A stretch of 64,000 nt of DNA, from assembly GCA_948852945.1 (NCBI GenBank), contig CAQPBJ010000009.1:1-64000 (forward strand), in the 5' to 3' direction. This document shows positions 1-8,771 of this stretch, in pieces. Within the stretch, counting starts at the first letter, position 1; the number at the start of each line of letters is the position of its first letter. Source of the DNA: an uncultured Clostridia bacterium (GTDB taxonomy: Bacteria; Bacillota; Clostridia; TANB77; CAG-508). Both the position numbers and the translations under genes were made by a program. The notes under the pieces were generated by a model that was given only the letters and a program-made list of their open reading frames with translations, had not been told where the DNA came from and made no database searches.

Positions 1-52
1 TAGCTGGCGGTTGTTATTTCACTTCGTTTCATATTACTAAAGTATAATAAAA

Positions 53-78
53 AAAACTGATATGTTTTCATATCAGTT
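53..78 (-). terminator. Intrinsic terminator of the hydrolase gene
   Basis: Inverted repeat AAACTGATATG / CATATCAGTTT with a four-base loop. It lies directly after the stop codon of the minus-strand hydrolase gene and is followed on that strand by a run of U. The stem is nearly symmetrical, so it could also stop transcription arriving from the left. Positions 1-52 hold no gene that I can support. Confidence 0.8.
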
Positions 79-717
79 TTATATATATATTTCGCATTTT
101 ATGTCTTTACCGTCAATTAAGCTTTTAAACTGTTCTCCATCTTCTGGTTCTCCTACAATAGTTCCATAATGTATAGGTATAACATATTCTGGACTAATTT
201 TTCTTGCTAAATCTGCCGCTTCTATATAATCCATTGTATATGTTCCTCCTACAGGCAAAAAGGCTACATCGCATTCAACTTTGCTTGCTTCTTTTGTGGC
301 GTCTGTATCACCAGCGATATAATATTTAGTTCCTTTTATTTCTAATAGATATCCTACCCAATTTTTGTTTTTCGGATGAAATTCTTTGTGTTTATTGTAT
401 GCTGGTATAGTAGATATTTTTACCCCTTCATATTCTAAATTATCGTATGGTTTACAGAAGTAAATATTATCTTCTATAAAGCCTATTTTATTTACTTCTT
501 CTTTACAATCTTCTGGTGTTATTATGACTGTAGATTCATTTGCAACTTTTTTTATATCTTCTGGTGAAAAATGGTCATAATGTGGATGTGTGCATAATAT
601 TAAATCTGCATCATGTTCAGGAATATTTATTTGAAATGGATCAATATAGATTGTTATATTTTTTATTATTTTTATACTACTATGTTTTAAAACATATATT
701 CCTTCTAATTCTGACAT
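79..717 (-). CDS. Metallo-beta-lactamase-fold hydrolase (UlaG-like / UPF0173-type)
   Basis: Protein of 212 residues with the fold's metal signature THPHYDHF near residue 43 and a downstream IAGDTD motif around residue 135, both expected to bind two metal ions. The C-terminal IPIHYG motif supplies the last histidine. This short single-domain form resembles the UlaG / UPF0173 branch, cytosolic hydrolases of mostly unknown substrate. It starts with ATG after AAGGAG and is preceded by the small Spo0E-like gene only 12 bases upstream, so the two are probably one transcript. The substrate cannot be read from the sequence; the family call is firm, the function is not. Confidence 0.85.
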   Translation of the reverse strand: MSELEGIYVLKHSSIKIIKNITIYIDPFQINIPEHDADLILCTHPHYDHFSPEDIKKVANESTVIITPEDCKEEVNKIGFIEDNIYFCKPYDNLEYEGVKISTIPAYNKHKEFHPKNKNWVGYLLEIKGTKYYIAGDTDATKEASKVECDVAFLPVGGTYTMDYIEAADLARKISPEYVIPIHYGTIVGEPEDGEQFKSLIDGKDIKCEIYI

Positions 718-729
718 TTATTACTCCTT

Positions 730-867
730 TTATTCAGTATCTTTATAATATTCTGATATTAATTCATCTAATTCTATACTTATTTGATATATTTTATCGT
801 AATCTTCTCCATCTTGTATACTTTTATTTAATTTTTCTCTCAATTCACAAATTTTTTCGTTTATCAA
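730..867 (-). CDS. Spo0E-like aspartyl-phosphatase (45 residues, TTG start)
   Basis: A very small gene starting with TTG, eight bases after AAGGAG, ending 12 bases before the hydrolase. The translation has the pattern of Spo0E-like regulators: an N-terminal helix (residues about 2-15), a short turn, then a second helix with QISIELDELISEYY, matching the family's S-x-x-LD-x-LI-x-x-YY core. In Bacillus and clostridia such proteins form a two-helix hairpin that dephosphorylates Spo0A-P or related response regulators, delaying sporulation. The length fits the family. The assignment rests on this motif only. It indicates that the host belongs to a sporulating lineage. Confidence 0.7.
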   Translation of the reverse strand: MINEKICELREKLNKSIQDGEDYDKIYQISIELDELISEYYKDTE

Positions 868-912
868 GACAACCACTCCTTTTATTCTACAAAACTATTA
901 CCTCTTTGTTTA

Positions 913-942
913 AAAATACCATATTTTTACATCTAAAGTCAA
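913..942 (-). promoter_or_regulatory. Putative sigma-A promoter of the Spo0E-like/hydrolase unit
   Basis: On the minus strand TTGACT (937-942), an 18-base spacer and TATTTT (913-918), about 45 bases upstream of the TTG start. The -10 box is weak. Confidence 0.45.
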
Positions 943-987
943 CTTATTTTGGCTTATTTAGTAAAGTTTCGTACGACAAATTACGCA

Positions 988-2268
988 TTACTGGTTGTTT
1001 TTTTGGGGATTTATGGATGATTTTACTGAATTTTCTTCTTTAAAGGCTTCTTTTAGCACTTTTTCTAGATATTCTTTCGATATTATCTTATAGTTTTCGA
1101 TATATTCAAATGGATTAATTTTTTTAAAATAATTTGATGTAAACAGTATAGCTTCTTGGTCTACGTTATTAAATTCTTTTACATATAATCCATATATTTT
1201 TCTTTTAGCTCTTTCAAAGGCTTTTTCTTCTATTCCATTGTCGATAGTTTTTTGAATTCTTTCTTTTAACGTTTTTTCTATTTCGTCTACATTTTCGCTT
1301 TTTCCTTGTATTAATATATGTGCGTAATTTCTGCTCCACTCGAAAGATGTTGTTAATGGTTCATATACTAATCCTTTTTCATATATTGTTTTGTAGAATT
1401 CTGAGCTTTCTCCAAATAATATTTCTAATAATATTTCTATTGCTAAATTTCTTTTTACTTTTTCTTTTTCCTCTGGGTTTATTTTGTATCCTATTGCAAA
1501 TATTGGTACTGATATATCCATGTTTTCAATTATTTCTTTTTGGTTTATTTTGTTTTCTTCTTTTTCTTCTATTGTTTTTGCTTTTATTCTGTTTTCCATT
1601 GTTATTTTAGTTTTCATTTCTCCAATGGCTTTTTCTGGTTCGAAATTTCCAACTAAAATTAATACCATATTTTCTGGAATATAGAAATTGTTATAACATT
1701 CGTATAGTGTTTCTTTCGTAATTTTTTGTATGCTTTCTACACTTCCTGCAACATCTATTCTTATTGGATTTTTTGAATATAATGCTTTCATGCAGTTTAT
1801 ATATACTTTCCACTCTGGTTCATCTTCATACATTTTTATTTCTTGTGCTATTATGTCTTTTTCTTTTTCGACATTTTGGTCTGTAAAATATGGATTTTGT
1901 ACATAGCTTAATAACTCGTCTATTGCTTTTTCAAAATTATTTGTACATTCGAATAGATATGCTGTGTGGTCATTTGTTGTATATGCATTTGCTTCAACTC
2001 CTAATGATGATAATGTGTCTAAACTATTTACTCCACTTTCTTGCTCAAACATTTTGTGTTCTAAATAATGTGCTACCCCATCTGGAATTATAGTTTCTTT
2101 GCTTTCATTTGCCTTTATAAATCGATTATCATTAGAACCATAACCTACACCACATATTGCATATTTTTTTCTTGTATTGCCTTTTGGAATGCACATAATT
2201 GTAAATCCAGAATTCAGTTTTTCTATATATACTTTTTCTTTGATCAATTTATTTTCAATTATCTGCAT
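988..2268 (-). CDS. M16 family zinc metallopeptidase, catalytic member (YmfH/MlpA-like)
   Basis: Protein of 426 residues with the inverted zinc motif HYLEH (residues 67-71) followed by a conserved acidic stretch around residue 145 (QEIKMYEDEP) that gives the third zinc ligand. This is the insulinase/processing-peptidase family M16. I chose the second in-frame ATG (2268) because GGAGGAG sits directly before it; an ATG at 2280 has no ribosome site of its own. The gene overlaps the end of the upstream M16 gene by 14 bases, so its ribosome site is inside that gene and translation is probably coupled. In Bacillus the equivalent pair (YmfF/YmfH) acts as a two-subunit peptidase, one half catalytic. 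Confidence 0.88.
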   Translation of the reverse strand: MQIIENKLIKEKVYIEKLNSGFTIMCIPKGNTRKKYAICGVGYGSNDNRFIKANESKETIIPDGVAHYLEHKMFEQESGVNSLDTLSSLGVEANAYTTNDHTAYLFECTNNFEKAIDELLSYVQNPYFTDQNVEKEKDIIAQEIKMYEDEPEWKVYINCMKALYSKNPIRIDVAGSVESIQKITKETLYECYNNFYIPENMVLILVGNFEPEKAIGEMKTKITMENRIKAKTIEEKEENKINQKEIIENMDISVPIFAIGYKINPEEKEKVKRNLAIEILLEILFGESSEFYKTIYEKGLVYEPLTTSFEWSRNYAHILIQGKSENVDEIEKTLKERIQKTIDNGIEEKAFERAKRKIYGLYVKEFNNVDQEAILFTSNYFKKINPFEYIENYKIISKEYLEKVLKEAFKEENSVKSSINPQKNNQ

Positions 2269-3556
2269 TTTCTCCTCCATTCTTTAAAAAATATATTGTA
2301 TTTAGCTCTATGTTGTTTGCAAATTCTACTATTTCTTCTTTTGTTACGGCTTTTATTTTTTCTTTATATTCTTCTGTTTTAAGTGGCAGTTTTGATAGTT
2401 CTTGTCCAAATAAATAAAGAATTTGTGTATCTTGTTCTTCGTTTATTGAGTCTATTCCTGAAGTTATATATTCTTTTGTTTTTAATATATCTTCTTCAGT
2501 AAATTCTCCTTTTTTCATTTGTTCTAATAGTTCTTTTATTAATTCTACTGTTTTATCGTATTTTTCACATTCGATTCCACATCTAATAAATATATTGTTT
2601 TTTTGTACTACATATTCTGATTTGGCTGTATATGCCAAGCTTTCTTTTTCTCTTACAATTTGGAATAGTTTTGAATTTACTCCATTTCCAAAAATCGCAT
2701 TATACATTATTGCTATAAATCTAAAATCTCCTAGATTATTTGGCAATATATCTAGCCCTATTACTAGTTTTCCTTGTGTTACGTCCATTTCTTCTTTTAC
2801 TATTTCTGGCTCTGTTACTTTTTCTTTTACTTCTGTTTTAAAGTTATTTATGTTTAGGTTATCTTTCCTTGGATTTAAGTTTTTAATAAATTCGTTTTCT
2901 TTTACTTGCTTTTCTATTTTTTCTTTTTTATATTCTCCACTTACTATAATATCTATTTTTCCATTTGATATTATTTCTTTATATCTTTCATAGAGGTTTT
3001 CGGAATTTATGTTTTTTAAGTCTTCGATATTTCCATATTTACTTAGTCCGTATCCACTATTTTTGTACATTATGTTGATACATTTTTCATATGAATAGAT
3101 ATCTTTGTCGTCTCTTACTGAATTTATTAGTAATTCTAAATTTCTTTTTTCTAGCTCAACGTATTGATTTTTAAAGCTTTCATTTTCTACTAGTGGATTA
3201 AATACTATTTCTAGTAACAAATTTAAAACTTTTTCTAAGTTTTCGTTTTTTTCGGGTAAAAAATTATCGTTTATGCTTTCTATATAAAATTTTAATACTA
3301 AATTATCTCCTGTTTTGTCTAAACCACAATCAAATGATGCTCCATATAACATTTCTAGTTCTTCATTTATTAATTGATAGTTATTATATTTTTTGCTTCC
3401 ATTTTTTATAATTGCTGGTATTAGTGCATTTTTAGTTATATTTTCTTTTTCTAGTGGAATGCTTATAAATACTACGCTAAAATCTGTTTTAAAATTTTCG
3501 TTAATAATAAGATGGAGAGTTACTCCATCTTTAATGTTTTGTTTTATATACTTCAC
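2255..3556 (-). CDS. M16 family protein without zinc motif (YmfF-like partner)
   Basis: Protein of 433 residues with M16-like overall layout (for example the GNGVNSKLFQIVREKESLAY stretch near residue 295, typical of the family's C-terminal half). The N-terminal region where HxxEH should be reads IPAIIKNGSKKYNN, with no zinc ligands, so this half is almost certainly non-catalytic and works as the structural partner of the downstream active subunit. It starts with GTG after AAGGAGAG. The pairing of an inactive and an active M16 gene in tandem is the normal Firmicute arrangement; substrates are short peptides or unknown. Confidence 0.85.
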   Translation of the reverse strand: MKYIKQNIKDGVTLHLIINENFKTDFSVVFISIPLEKENITKNALIPAIIKNGSKKYNNYQLINEELEMLYGASFDCGLDKTGDNLVLKFYIESINDNFLPEKNENLEKVLNLLLEIVFNPLVENESFKNQYVELEKRNLELLINSVRDDKDIYSYEKCINIMYKNSGYGLSKYGNIEDLKNINSENLYERYKEIISNGKIDIIVSGEYKKEKIEKQVKENEFIKNLNPRKDNLNINNFKTEVKEKVTEPEIVKEEMDVTQGKLVIGLDILPNNLGDFRFIAIMYNAIFGNGVNSKLFQIVREKESLAYTAKSEYVVQKNNIFIRCGIECEKYDKTVELIKELLEQMKKGEFTEEDILKTKEYITSGIDSINEEQDTQILYLFGQELSKLPLKTEEYKEKIKAVTKEEIVEFANNIELNTIYFLKNGGENADN

Positions 3557-3601
3557 TTTTCTCTCCTTAGCTTTTTGTTAGTATATCCTATTTTTTTAAG
3601 T

Positions 3602-4039
3602 TTATGCTAATAATTCTTTTACTACTTCATTGATTGTTTTTCCGTCTGCTGATGCTCCCATTTTTTCTTTTGCTACTTTCATTACTTTTCCCATGTCTTT
3701 TATTGATGTTGCTTCTGTTTCTTTTATTACTGATTTTACTATTTCCGTTATCTCTTCTTTTGATAATTGTTTTGGTAAATATACTTCTAAATAGCTTATT
3801 TCTTCTTTTATTTGTGATACTAAATCGTCTCTTCCTCCACGTTCATAATCTGCTATTGAGTCTTTTCTTTTTTTAACTTCTTTTGCTATTATTTCTATTA
3901 TTTTTGCATCGTCTAATTCTATTCCTTTATCTTTTTCTATTTGCAATATTCCTGCTCTTGTCATTTGAATTGCATTTTTCTTTATCTCGTTTTTTTCTTT
4001 CATTGCTTCTTTTAAATCATCTAATAATCTTTTTTTCAT
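3602..4039 (-). CDS. yqeY: GatB/YqeY family protein
   Basis: Protein of 145 residues matching the YqeY family along its whole length: helical N-terminal half beginning KKRLLDDLKEAMKEKNE, then the GatB C-terminal-like region with LSKEEITEIVKSVIKE and the terminal GASADGKTINEVVKELL. These domains resemble the tRNA-binding tail of the Asp/Glu-tRNA amidotransferase subunit GatB; the free-standing protein's role is unsettled. It lies 122 bases downstream of rpsU, the usual partner in Firmicutes, but with a terminator between them, so part of the transcription must read through. A good AGGAGG site precedes the ATG. Confidence 0.92.
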   Translation of the reverse strand: MKKRLLDDLKEAMKEKNEIKKNAIQMTRAGILQIEKDKGIELDDAKIIEIIAKEVKKRKDSIADYERGGRDDLVSQIKEEISYLEVYLPKQLSKEEITEIVKSVIKETEATSIKDMGKVMKVAKEKMGASADGKTINEVVKELLA

Positions 4040-4132
4040 AATCTGTCTCCTCCTTTTATTTTGTTTATATTATCATATTTTTATCTTATTATCAATGAGA
4101 TATGAACTTGAAAAATTTCTAATAATTAAAAA

Positions 4133-4153
4133 GAACACGTTTAAAACGTGTTC
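4133..4153 (-). terminator. Terminator/attenuator between rpsU and yqeY
   Basis: Inverted repeat GAACACGTTT / AAACGTGTTC followed on the minus strand by a U-rich run. It lies 9 bases after the rpsU stop and would limit expression of yqeY relative to the ribosomal protein. Confidence 0.8.
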
Positions 4154-4161
4154 CATTTTTA

Positions 4162-4332
4162 TTAAAATTTTCTTTTTCTTGCAGCCTCTGATTTTTTCTT
4201 TCTCTTTACGCTTGGTTTTTCATAATGCTCTCTTTTTCTAACTTCTTGTAGAACTCCATTTCTTGCGCATTGTCTCTTAAATCTTTTTAGAGCATCTTCT
4301 ATATTACCATTATTAACTTTAATCTCTGACAT
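4162..4332 (-). CDS. rpsU: 30S ribosomal protein S21
   Basis: Protein of 56 residues beginning [20 protein letters not shown] and carrying the family's central [20 protein letters not shown] stretch and a very basic lysine/arginine tail ([13 protein letters not shown]). The length and basic tail are normal for S21. It is part of the small ribosomal subunit near the 3' end of 16S rRNA and takes part in initiation. It starts with ATG after GGAAGGAGG and has a near-perfect promoter about 90 bases upstream. The downstream neighbour is yqeY. Confidence 0.96.
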   Translation of the reverse strand: MSEIKVNNGNIEDALKRFKRQCARNGVLQEVRKREHYEKPSVKRKKKSEAARKRKF

Positions 4333-4419
4333 TTTATTCCCCTCCTTCCGAAGCTTAAACCATCTTGTGGGATTTAACTTTTCTTCTCTTACCGGCTATA
4401 TGTATCTCCGATGTTACAT

Positions 4420-4449
4420 ATTATACCTTAATATGTATAAAAATGTCAA
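4420..4449 (-). promoter_or_regulatory. Consensus sigma-A promoter of rpsU
   Basis: On the minus strand TTGACA (4444-4449), 18 bases, TATAAT (4420-4425): both hexamers perfect. The leader to the rpsU start is about 80 bases. Confidence 0.85.
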
Positions 4450-4461
4450 CATTATTTTTTT

Positions 4462-6759
4462 CTAAATTGTTCTTAATTTTCTTGTTCTTTTTGTTTTATC
4501 TATAATGTCGTCTATTTTTTTCTTATCTTCTTCTGTATGTCTGCTTGAATGTTCGATATCAAATATTTCTTTAATTGCGTCTCCCCAATTTTTAGTATGG
4601 TAAGATCTAATTACTTTTCCTTGTTTAGCTAATTCATATAATTTACTTCTATTTGTTGTTTCTTCTACTGTTACTATATCTTCTGAATTTAATGTATCTA
4701 AGTCTAATATGTATGTTGCTGCTCCGTTTGCATTTGATATTCCACTTTTAGTTCTTTTGAACATTTTTTCTATTATAACTTTGTTTAAGTTTGGTAATTC
4801 GAATATCATGTGTCCATCTCTTGTTAATTTACTACGATAGTCTCTGTCTATTTGAGCTAATAATTGAAATTTATAGCATGGGTCTAATTCATATTCATTT
4901 CCTCTTGGTTTAGATATACTTCCCATTGTTCTATTATTTGATTTATTTTGAGTTTCTGGTCTTTCTTCTGATATTCTTAATGTTTGGAATAGCTCTTCCC
5001 TTATATTTTCACTGCCTTCGTCATCGAACATAGTTATTATTGTTGATAGTTTTTCTTCGTCTGATAATCCATTTAATAATCCTGCTTTTATTTTATTTAT
5101 ATCAACTTTTCCACTATTTAATAATTTTTTGCTATCTGTTGGCTTTAATTGTCCTTTTTTAAACATTTTTAAGGCAAATTCTTCGGTATTCCAATCTACT
5201 ATTGTTTCTAATGTTATTATATTTCTTGTATATAATTCTATGAAATCTTCTTCTTGCATGTCATCTCCTAATTCAAGAATTATATCATTTCCTATCTGGT
5301 TCTTTTCTTCGTCACTTTTTCCGCTTATTTTTACTTCTCTATATATGCTAAAGTATCTTTCTATTTTCTTTTTTTCTTCAGGTGTACATTTTTTTAATTT
5401 TTTGTAATTTTCTATTAATTCTGTTTCTGTAATTATTTTTCTTACTCGCTCTATTTCTTTGATACTTTCTAATTCTATATTACCTTTCAAATATAATTCT
5501 AATAGTTCTTTATCTGTTACTACTGGCTCTCCTTCATCTTTTTTCAAATTTGCTATTGTCATAACTGCTTGTTTTTCAAAAGTTGTACTTGATAGATAAT
5601 TTTTAAATTCTTCCTCAGTAATAAATCCATTTCTATATAAATCTATTGCATTTTCGTGTGATTGATTCATACATTCTTCTTTTTGTTTTTTATTTAAATT
5701 TAATAGCTGTAATATTTTTTTGCTGTATATATCTGATATTCTTATTTTTCCTGATAGTAAATCTTCTCTTAATTTATCTATCTCTGCTTTTCCATAATAT
5801 TTACCATCTACTACTTTTTCTTTTAAATCTTTTTCTATATCTTTTACAGAATATTTTACTTCTTCTAACCCTCCGCTCATTATTTCAAATTTTCCTGATA
5901 TTTTTGCTTTAGTATTTTCTATTTCTTCTAGTGCTACTTGCATTATTCCTATTAAAATTTCTTGGTTACTTTTAGGATATTCATCATGTTTTGTTCTTTC
6001 TAACACGCTTCTTGCTCTATATGCTGATAGTATTAAAAATTTATCCCAATCTATGTATTCAGCATTTTTCATTAACTCTTCTTCAAAGTATGGCAAATAT
6101 TCAACAAAACTTTTTCCGCTAATTATTCTTTTATTAAGCAATTCAACTAGTTTTTCTTTTGTCATCCCTTCATCATTTCGATGTGTATTTATTATTATAT
6201 TGCTTCTCATTCCATCTCCTAAATCTGGAACTTTGCAATATACTCTTTCTAAATCTGTTAAAATTTGTATCATTAGGAAGCTTTGAAATTCCATTTTACT
6301 ATCTATTTTTTTGATTCTTTCTAATCCTTTTTTTATTTCTGCCATATGTTTTTTTCTCTGTTCTAATGATGAGTAATCTCTTGAATCATATACTTCTGAT
6401 TGTAGTTTTGTATAGTTTGTATTAACTATTATTGCTGGATGTTTTTCTAGATATTCTTCTAACATTTTTATTTTTTCTTGTCTTCCTGAAACTTTTCCTG
6501 TTAAATCATATCCTTCTATTGGCTTTTTTCCACTTATTACTAAATAATTTATAAAGAAAAATTTATTCATATTAAAGTATCTTTGATTGTTTTTTATAAA
6601 TTGTAGAATTGCTTGTTCATTTAAGTTTCCTTCGTTTTCCATAAATTCATTTGCTTTCTTTTCGTCATCAAAACATTCTATCAAATCAGTTATTGATATA
6701 TATGCTCCTATTGTTACTATCGCTTCCTCTATTCCCATTTTTGATAAATCTTTTTTCAT
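4462..6759 (-). CDS. Large helical protein of unknown function (765 residues)
   Basis: I do not recognise this family. The protein is charged, rich in Lys, Glu, Ile and Leu, has no signal peptide or membrane segment, and looks almost entirely alpha-helical, with repeated 20-40 residue helical pairs such as EEEFKNYLSSTTFEKQAV and LLELYLKGNIELESIKEIER. These spaced 'x-L-Y-x-x-G-x-I/L' units (YRNGFITEEEF, YLKGNIELES, YTRNIITLET) suggest an alpha-solenoid. The last 180 residues differ: a segment starting KPRGNEYELDPCYKF with beta-strand character and an IEHSSRH motif near the C-terminus, possibly a separate domain. The start has a clear AAGGAG and its own promoter; it reads toward rpsU. Codon usage matches the neighbours. 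Confidence 0.75.
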   Translation of the reverse strand: MKKDLSKMGIEEAIVTIGAYISITDLIECFDDEKKANEFMENEGNLNEQAILQFIKNNQRYFNMNKFFFINYLVISGKKPIEGYDLTGKVSGRQEKIKMLEEYLEKHPAIIVNTNYTKLQSEVYDSRDYSSLEQRKKHMAEIKKGLERIKKIDSKMEFQSFLMIQILTDLERVYCKVPDLGDGMRSNIIINTHRNDEGMTKEKLVELLNKRIISGKSFVEYLPYFEEELMKNAEYIDWDKFLILSAYRARSVLERTKHDEYPKSNQEILIGIMQVALEEIENTKAKISGKFEIMSGGLEEVKYSVKDIEKDLKEKVVDGKYYGKAEIDKLREDLLSGKIRISDIYSKKILQLLNLNKKQKEECMNQSHENAIDLYRNGFITEEEFKNYLSSTTFEKQAVMTIANLKKDEGEPVVTDKELLELYLKGNIELESIKEIERVRKIITETELIENYKKLKKCTPEEKKKIERYFSIYREVKISGKSDEEKNQIGNDIILELGDDMQEEDFIELYTRNIITLETIVDWNTEEFALKMFKKGQLKPTDSKKLLNSGKVDINKIKAGLLNGLSDEEKLSTIITMFDDEGSENIREELFQTLRISEERPETQNKSNNRTMGSISKPRGNEYELDPCYKFQLLAQIDRDYRSKLTRDGHMIFELPNLNKVIIEKMFKRTKSGISNANGAATYILDLDTLNSEDIVTVEETTNRSKLYELAKQGKVIRSYHTKNWGDAIKEIFDIEHSSRHTEEDKKKIDDIIDKTKRTRKLRTI

Positions 6760-6788
6760 AAACTAACTTCTCCTTTACATACTTTTTT

Positions 6789-6817
6789 ATTATATCACTT
6801 TTTTACAATTATGTAAA
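6789..6817 (-). promoter_or_regulatory. Promoter of the 765-residue protein
   Basis: On the minus strand TTTACA (6812-6817), 17 bases, TATAAT (6789-6794), about 30 bases before the start codon. Confidence 0.65.
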
Positions 6818-6935
6818 CTTGTTTAAATTAATCGCTGACCCCTTTTATCTTTTATTTGTGCCTCTTGTTGAATTTTGTTGATTTTTTGTATTCTTTTTTT
6901 ATATTATGGTTAGACACAAAAGAAAGGAGAATGAT

Positions 6936-7124
6936 ATGGGAAAAGTTATCAGTTTTTATGATTACAAAAATGAAAAGACAGTCCATGGTGAAGAAGTTGG
7001 TGTTGTACATGTTTTTGTGTACAAGGATGCTACTAATGGATTGCCCTTTTTCTATATTGAATCTGATAATGAAGAGGTTTTACCTATTTCTGAAGTTATC
7101 GAAGATTCCTTATGTGATTTTTAG
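6936..7124 (+). CDS. Small hypothetical protein (62 residues)
   Basis: One of the few plus-strand host genes. The ATG at 6936 follows AAGGAG by six bases and the gene ends in a strong terminator, so it is a real unit. The product starts MGKVISFYDYKN and has a mix of beta-strand-like segments (VGVVHVFVYKD, LPFFYIES) and an acidic tail ending in SEVIEDSLCDF. No signal peptide or membrane helix. I do not recognise the family and give no function. Confidence 0.7.
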   Translation: MGKVISFYDYKNEKTVHGEEVGVVHVFVYKDATNGLPFFYIESDNEEVLPISEVIEDSLCDF

Positions 7125-7142
7125 ACTAACTTTTGTTAGTCT
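7123..7142 (+). terminator. Intrinsic terminator of the small plus-strand gene
   Basis: AGACTAAC, four-base loop, GTTAGTCT, then TTTTCTT. It begins at the stop codon of the 62-residue gene. Confidence 0.8.
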
Positions 7143-7232
7143 TTTCTTATTCTATTTTAATATAAAGTTATCAATGTTTTCTTTTTGATTTGTTTTTTAT
7201 TATTAATATCTTTTTTATATTTTTTTGCACAA

Positions 7233-7269
7233 AAAAGAGATTAGTATTTGTTTCTAACTAATCTCTTTT
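7233..7269 (-). terminator. Terminator at the end of the ferredoxin gene run
   Basis: Thirteen-base perfect stem (AAAAGAGATTAGT / ACTAATCTCTTTT) with an 11-base loop, U-rich on the minus strand, directly after the ferredoxin gene. Confidence 0.85.
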
Positions 7270-7279
7270 GGTTTTAATA

Positions 7280-7450
7280 TTATTCTGCTTTTGGTGCACC
7301 TACTGGGCAAACACCTGCACATGTTCCACATTCTATACATGTGTCTTTATTTATTTCATAATGTTGTGATCCTTGTTCTATGCATCCTACTGGGCAAGCT
7401 CCTGCGCATGCTCCACAGCTAATACATTCATCGCTTATTTTATATGCCAT
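7280..7450 (-). CDS. 2x[4Fe-4S] ferredoxin
   Basis: Protein of 56 residues with two cluster motifs, CISCGACAGACPVGC and CIECGTCAGVCPVG, each giving three Cys of one cluster plus the distant Cys of the other: the classical clostridial low-potential electron carrier. I chose the ATG at 7450, which follows AAAGGAGTG, over an in-frame GTG-proximal start further upstream. It is the last gene of a closely spaced run and is followed by a strong terminator. It presumably serves fermentative redox enzymes in the cytoplasm. Confidence 0.95.
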   Translation of the reverse strand: MAYKISDECISCGACAGACPVGCIEQGSQHYEINKDTCIECGTCAGVCPVGAPKAE

Positions 7451-7478
7451 AATTATCACTCCTTTCAAATTGATTATA

Positions 7479-8750
7479 TTATAACAGCCTTTTTACTACT
7501 TTTGCAATATTTTTTTTCACATCTTTTTCATTTATATGTAAAAGTTTTCTGTTTTGCATTATTACTTTTCCGTCAACCATTACTGTATCAACGTCTGCTC
7601 CGTTTGCAGAATATACTAAATTAGTACATAAATCGTTTTCTGGGTATAAATGTGTTTTATTTGTATTTATAAATATAAGATCTGCTTTTTTTCCTACTTC
7701 AATTGTTCCTATTTCGTCTTCTAGTCCTAGTACTCTGGCTCCTTCAATTGTTGCCATTTTTAATAAATCATATGCTTTTATTGCTGTTGGGTCCATTGTA
7801 TTTACTTTTTGTAGATATGCTGCTGTTTTCATTTCTTCAAACATGTCTAATGTAGTTGTACTGCCTATTCCGTCTGTTCCTAATCCTACATTTATTCCAC
7901 TTTTTCTTAATTTTCCTACATTACATATTCCTGATGATAATTTACAATTGCTTATTGGGTTGTGTGATATTCCACCTTTGACATTTTTCAATATTTCTAG
8001 GTCTGAGTCTGATATATATATGCCATGTGCTAATACTACTGGTACGTCAAATACATGTAAATCATTTAGATATTCTGTTCCTGTTTTATTGTATTTTTTT
8101 CTTATTATTTTATCTTCTTGTAATGTTTCTGATAAATGTATATGAATACCTGTGTTTAGTTCTTTTGCTAAATCTACACATAATTGTATTGTGTCTGGGC
8201 TACAAGAATATGGTGCATGTGCTGACACATATACCTTTATTCTGCTATTTTCATGATTGTATTTTTCGTGATATTCACGTGTTCTTGTTATTTTATCTTT
8301 AATAGAAGTATCTGTTATACTCCATGCAATAACTCCTCTAAGTCCTGATTCTTCAACTGCTTCAATTGTTTTGTCCATTCTAAAATACATGTCATTAAAA
8401 GTTGTAGTTCCTGTTTTTATTAGTTCTATACATGATAAGAATGAATTCCAATATATGTCTTCTGGTCTTAATTTATCTTCTACTGGGAATATAGCATTTT
8501 CTAGCCAATCCATTAGTTTTTGATCATCTTTGTATCCTCTAAAAATACTCATAGCTAAGTGTGTGTGTGTATTTACAAATCCTGGCATCACTACTTTTTC
8601 TTTGGCATCTATTACGTTTGCTCCGTCTTCTTCTATTTCTTCTTGTATTTTTACAATTTTATTTTCTTCTATTAATATATCTGTTTTTCTTAAATTTGGT
8701 TCTTCTCCTACCATATCAAGTAATGTTGCATTTTTTATTAATGTTTTCAT
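7479..8750 (-). CDS. mtaD: 5-methylthioadenosine / S-adenosylhomocysteine deaminase
   Basis: Amidohydrolase of 423 residues. Visible metal and active-site motifs: PGFVNTHTH (residues about 56-64), HIHLSET (about 200), a conserved AHGIYIS stretch (about 233) and LGTDGIGS (about 285), with the GTTTFNDMY segment typical of the MtaD/Ssn deaminase group. The family deaminates MTA or SAH to the inosyl form, a cytosolic step in salvage of S-adenosylmethionine by-products. The exact substrate preference cannot be read. The spacing of 21 bases to ricT upstream and 28 to the ferredoxin suggests one operon. Confidence 0.88.
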   Translation of the reverse strand: MKTLIKNATLLDMVGEEPNLRKTDILIEENKIVKIQEEIEEDGANVIDAKEKVVMPGFVNTHTHLAMSIFRGYKDDQKLMDWLENAIFPVEDKLRPEDIYWNSFLSCIELIKTGTTTFNDMYFRMDKTIEAVEESGLRGVIAWSITDTSIKDKITRTREYHEKYNHENSRIKVYVSAHAPYSCSPDTIQLCVDLAKELNTGIHIHLSETLQEDKIIRKKYNKTGTEYLNDLHVFDVPVVLAHGIYISDSDLEILKNVKGGISHNPISNCKLSSGICNVGKLRKSGINVGLGTDGIGSTTTLDMFEEMKTAAYLQKVNTMDPTAIKAYDLLKMATIEGARVLGLEDEIGTIEVGKKADLIFINTNKTHLYPENDLCTNLVYSANGADVDTVMVDGKVIMQNRKLLHINEKDVKKNIAKVVKRLL

Positions 8751-8771
8751 TTTTTCTTCTCCCTTAAAAGG

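Noticed and set aside
1..52. End of a gene or RNA at the left edge
   Set aside because: Too short to judge; no motif recognised.
1320..2382. Several long plus-strand frames rich in Leu and Phe opposite the M16 genes
   Set aside because: They are antisense shadows of AT-rich coding sequence, lack ribosome sites and resemble low-complexity membrane proteins only by composition.
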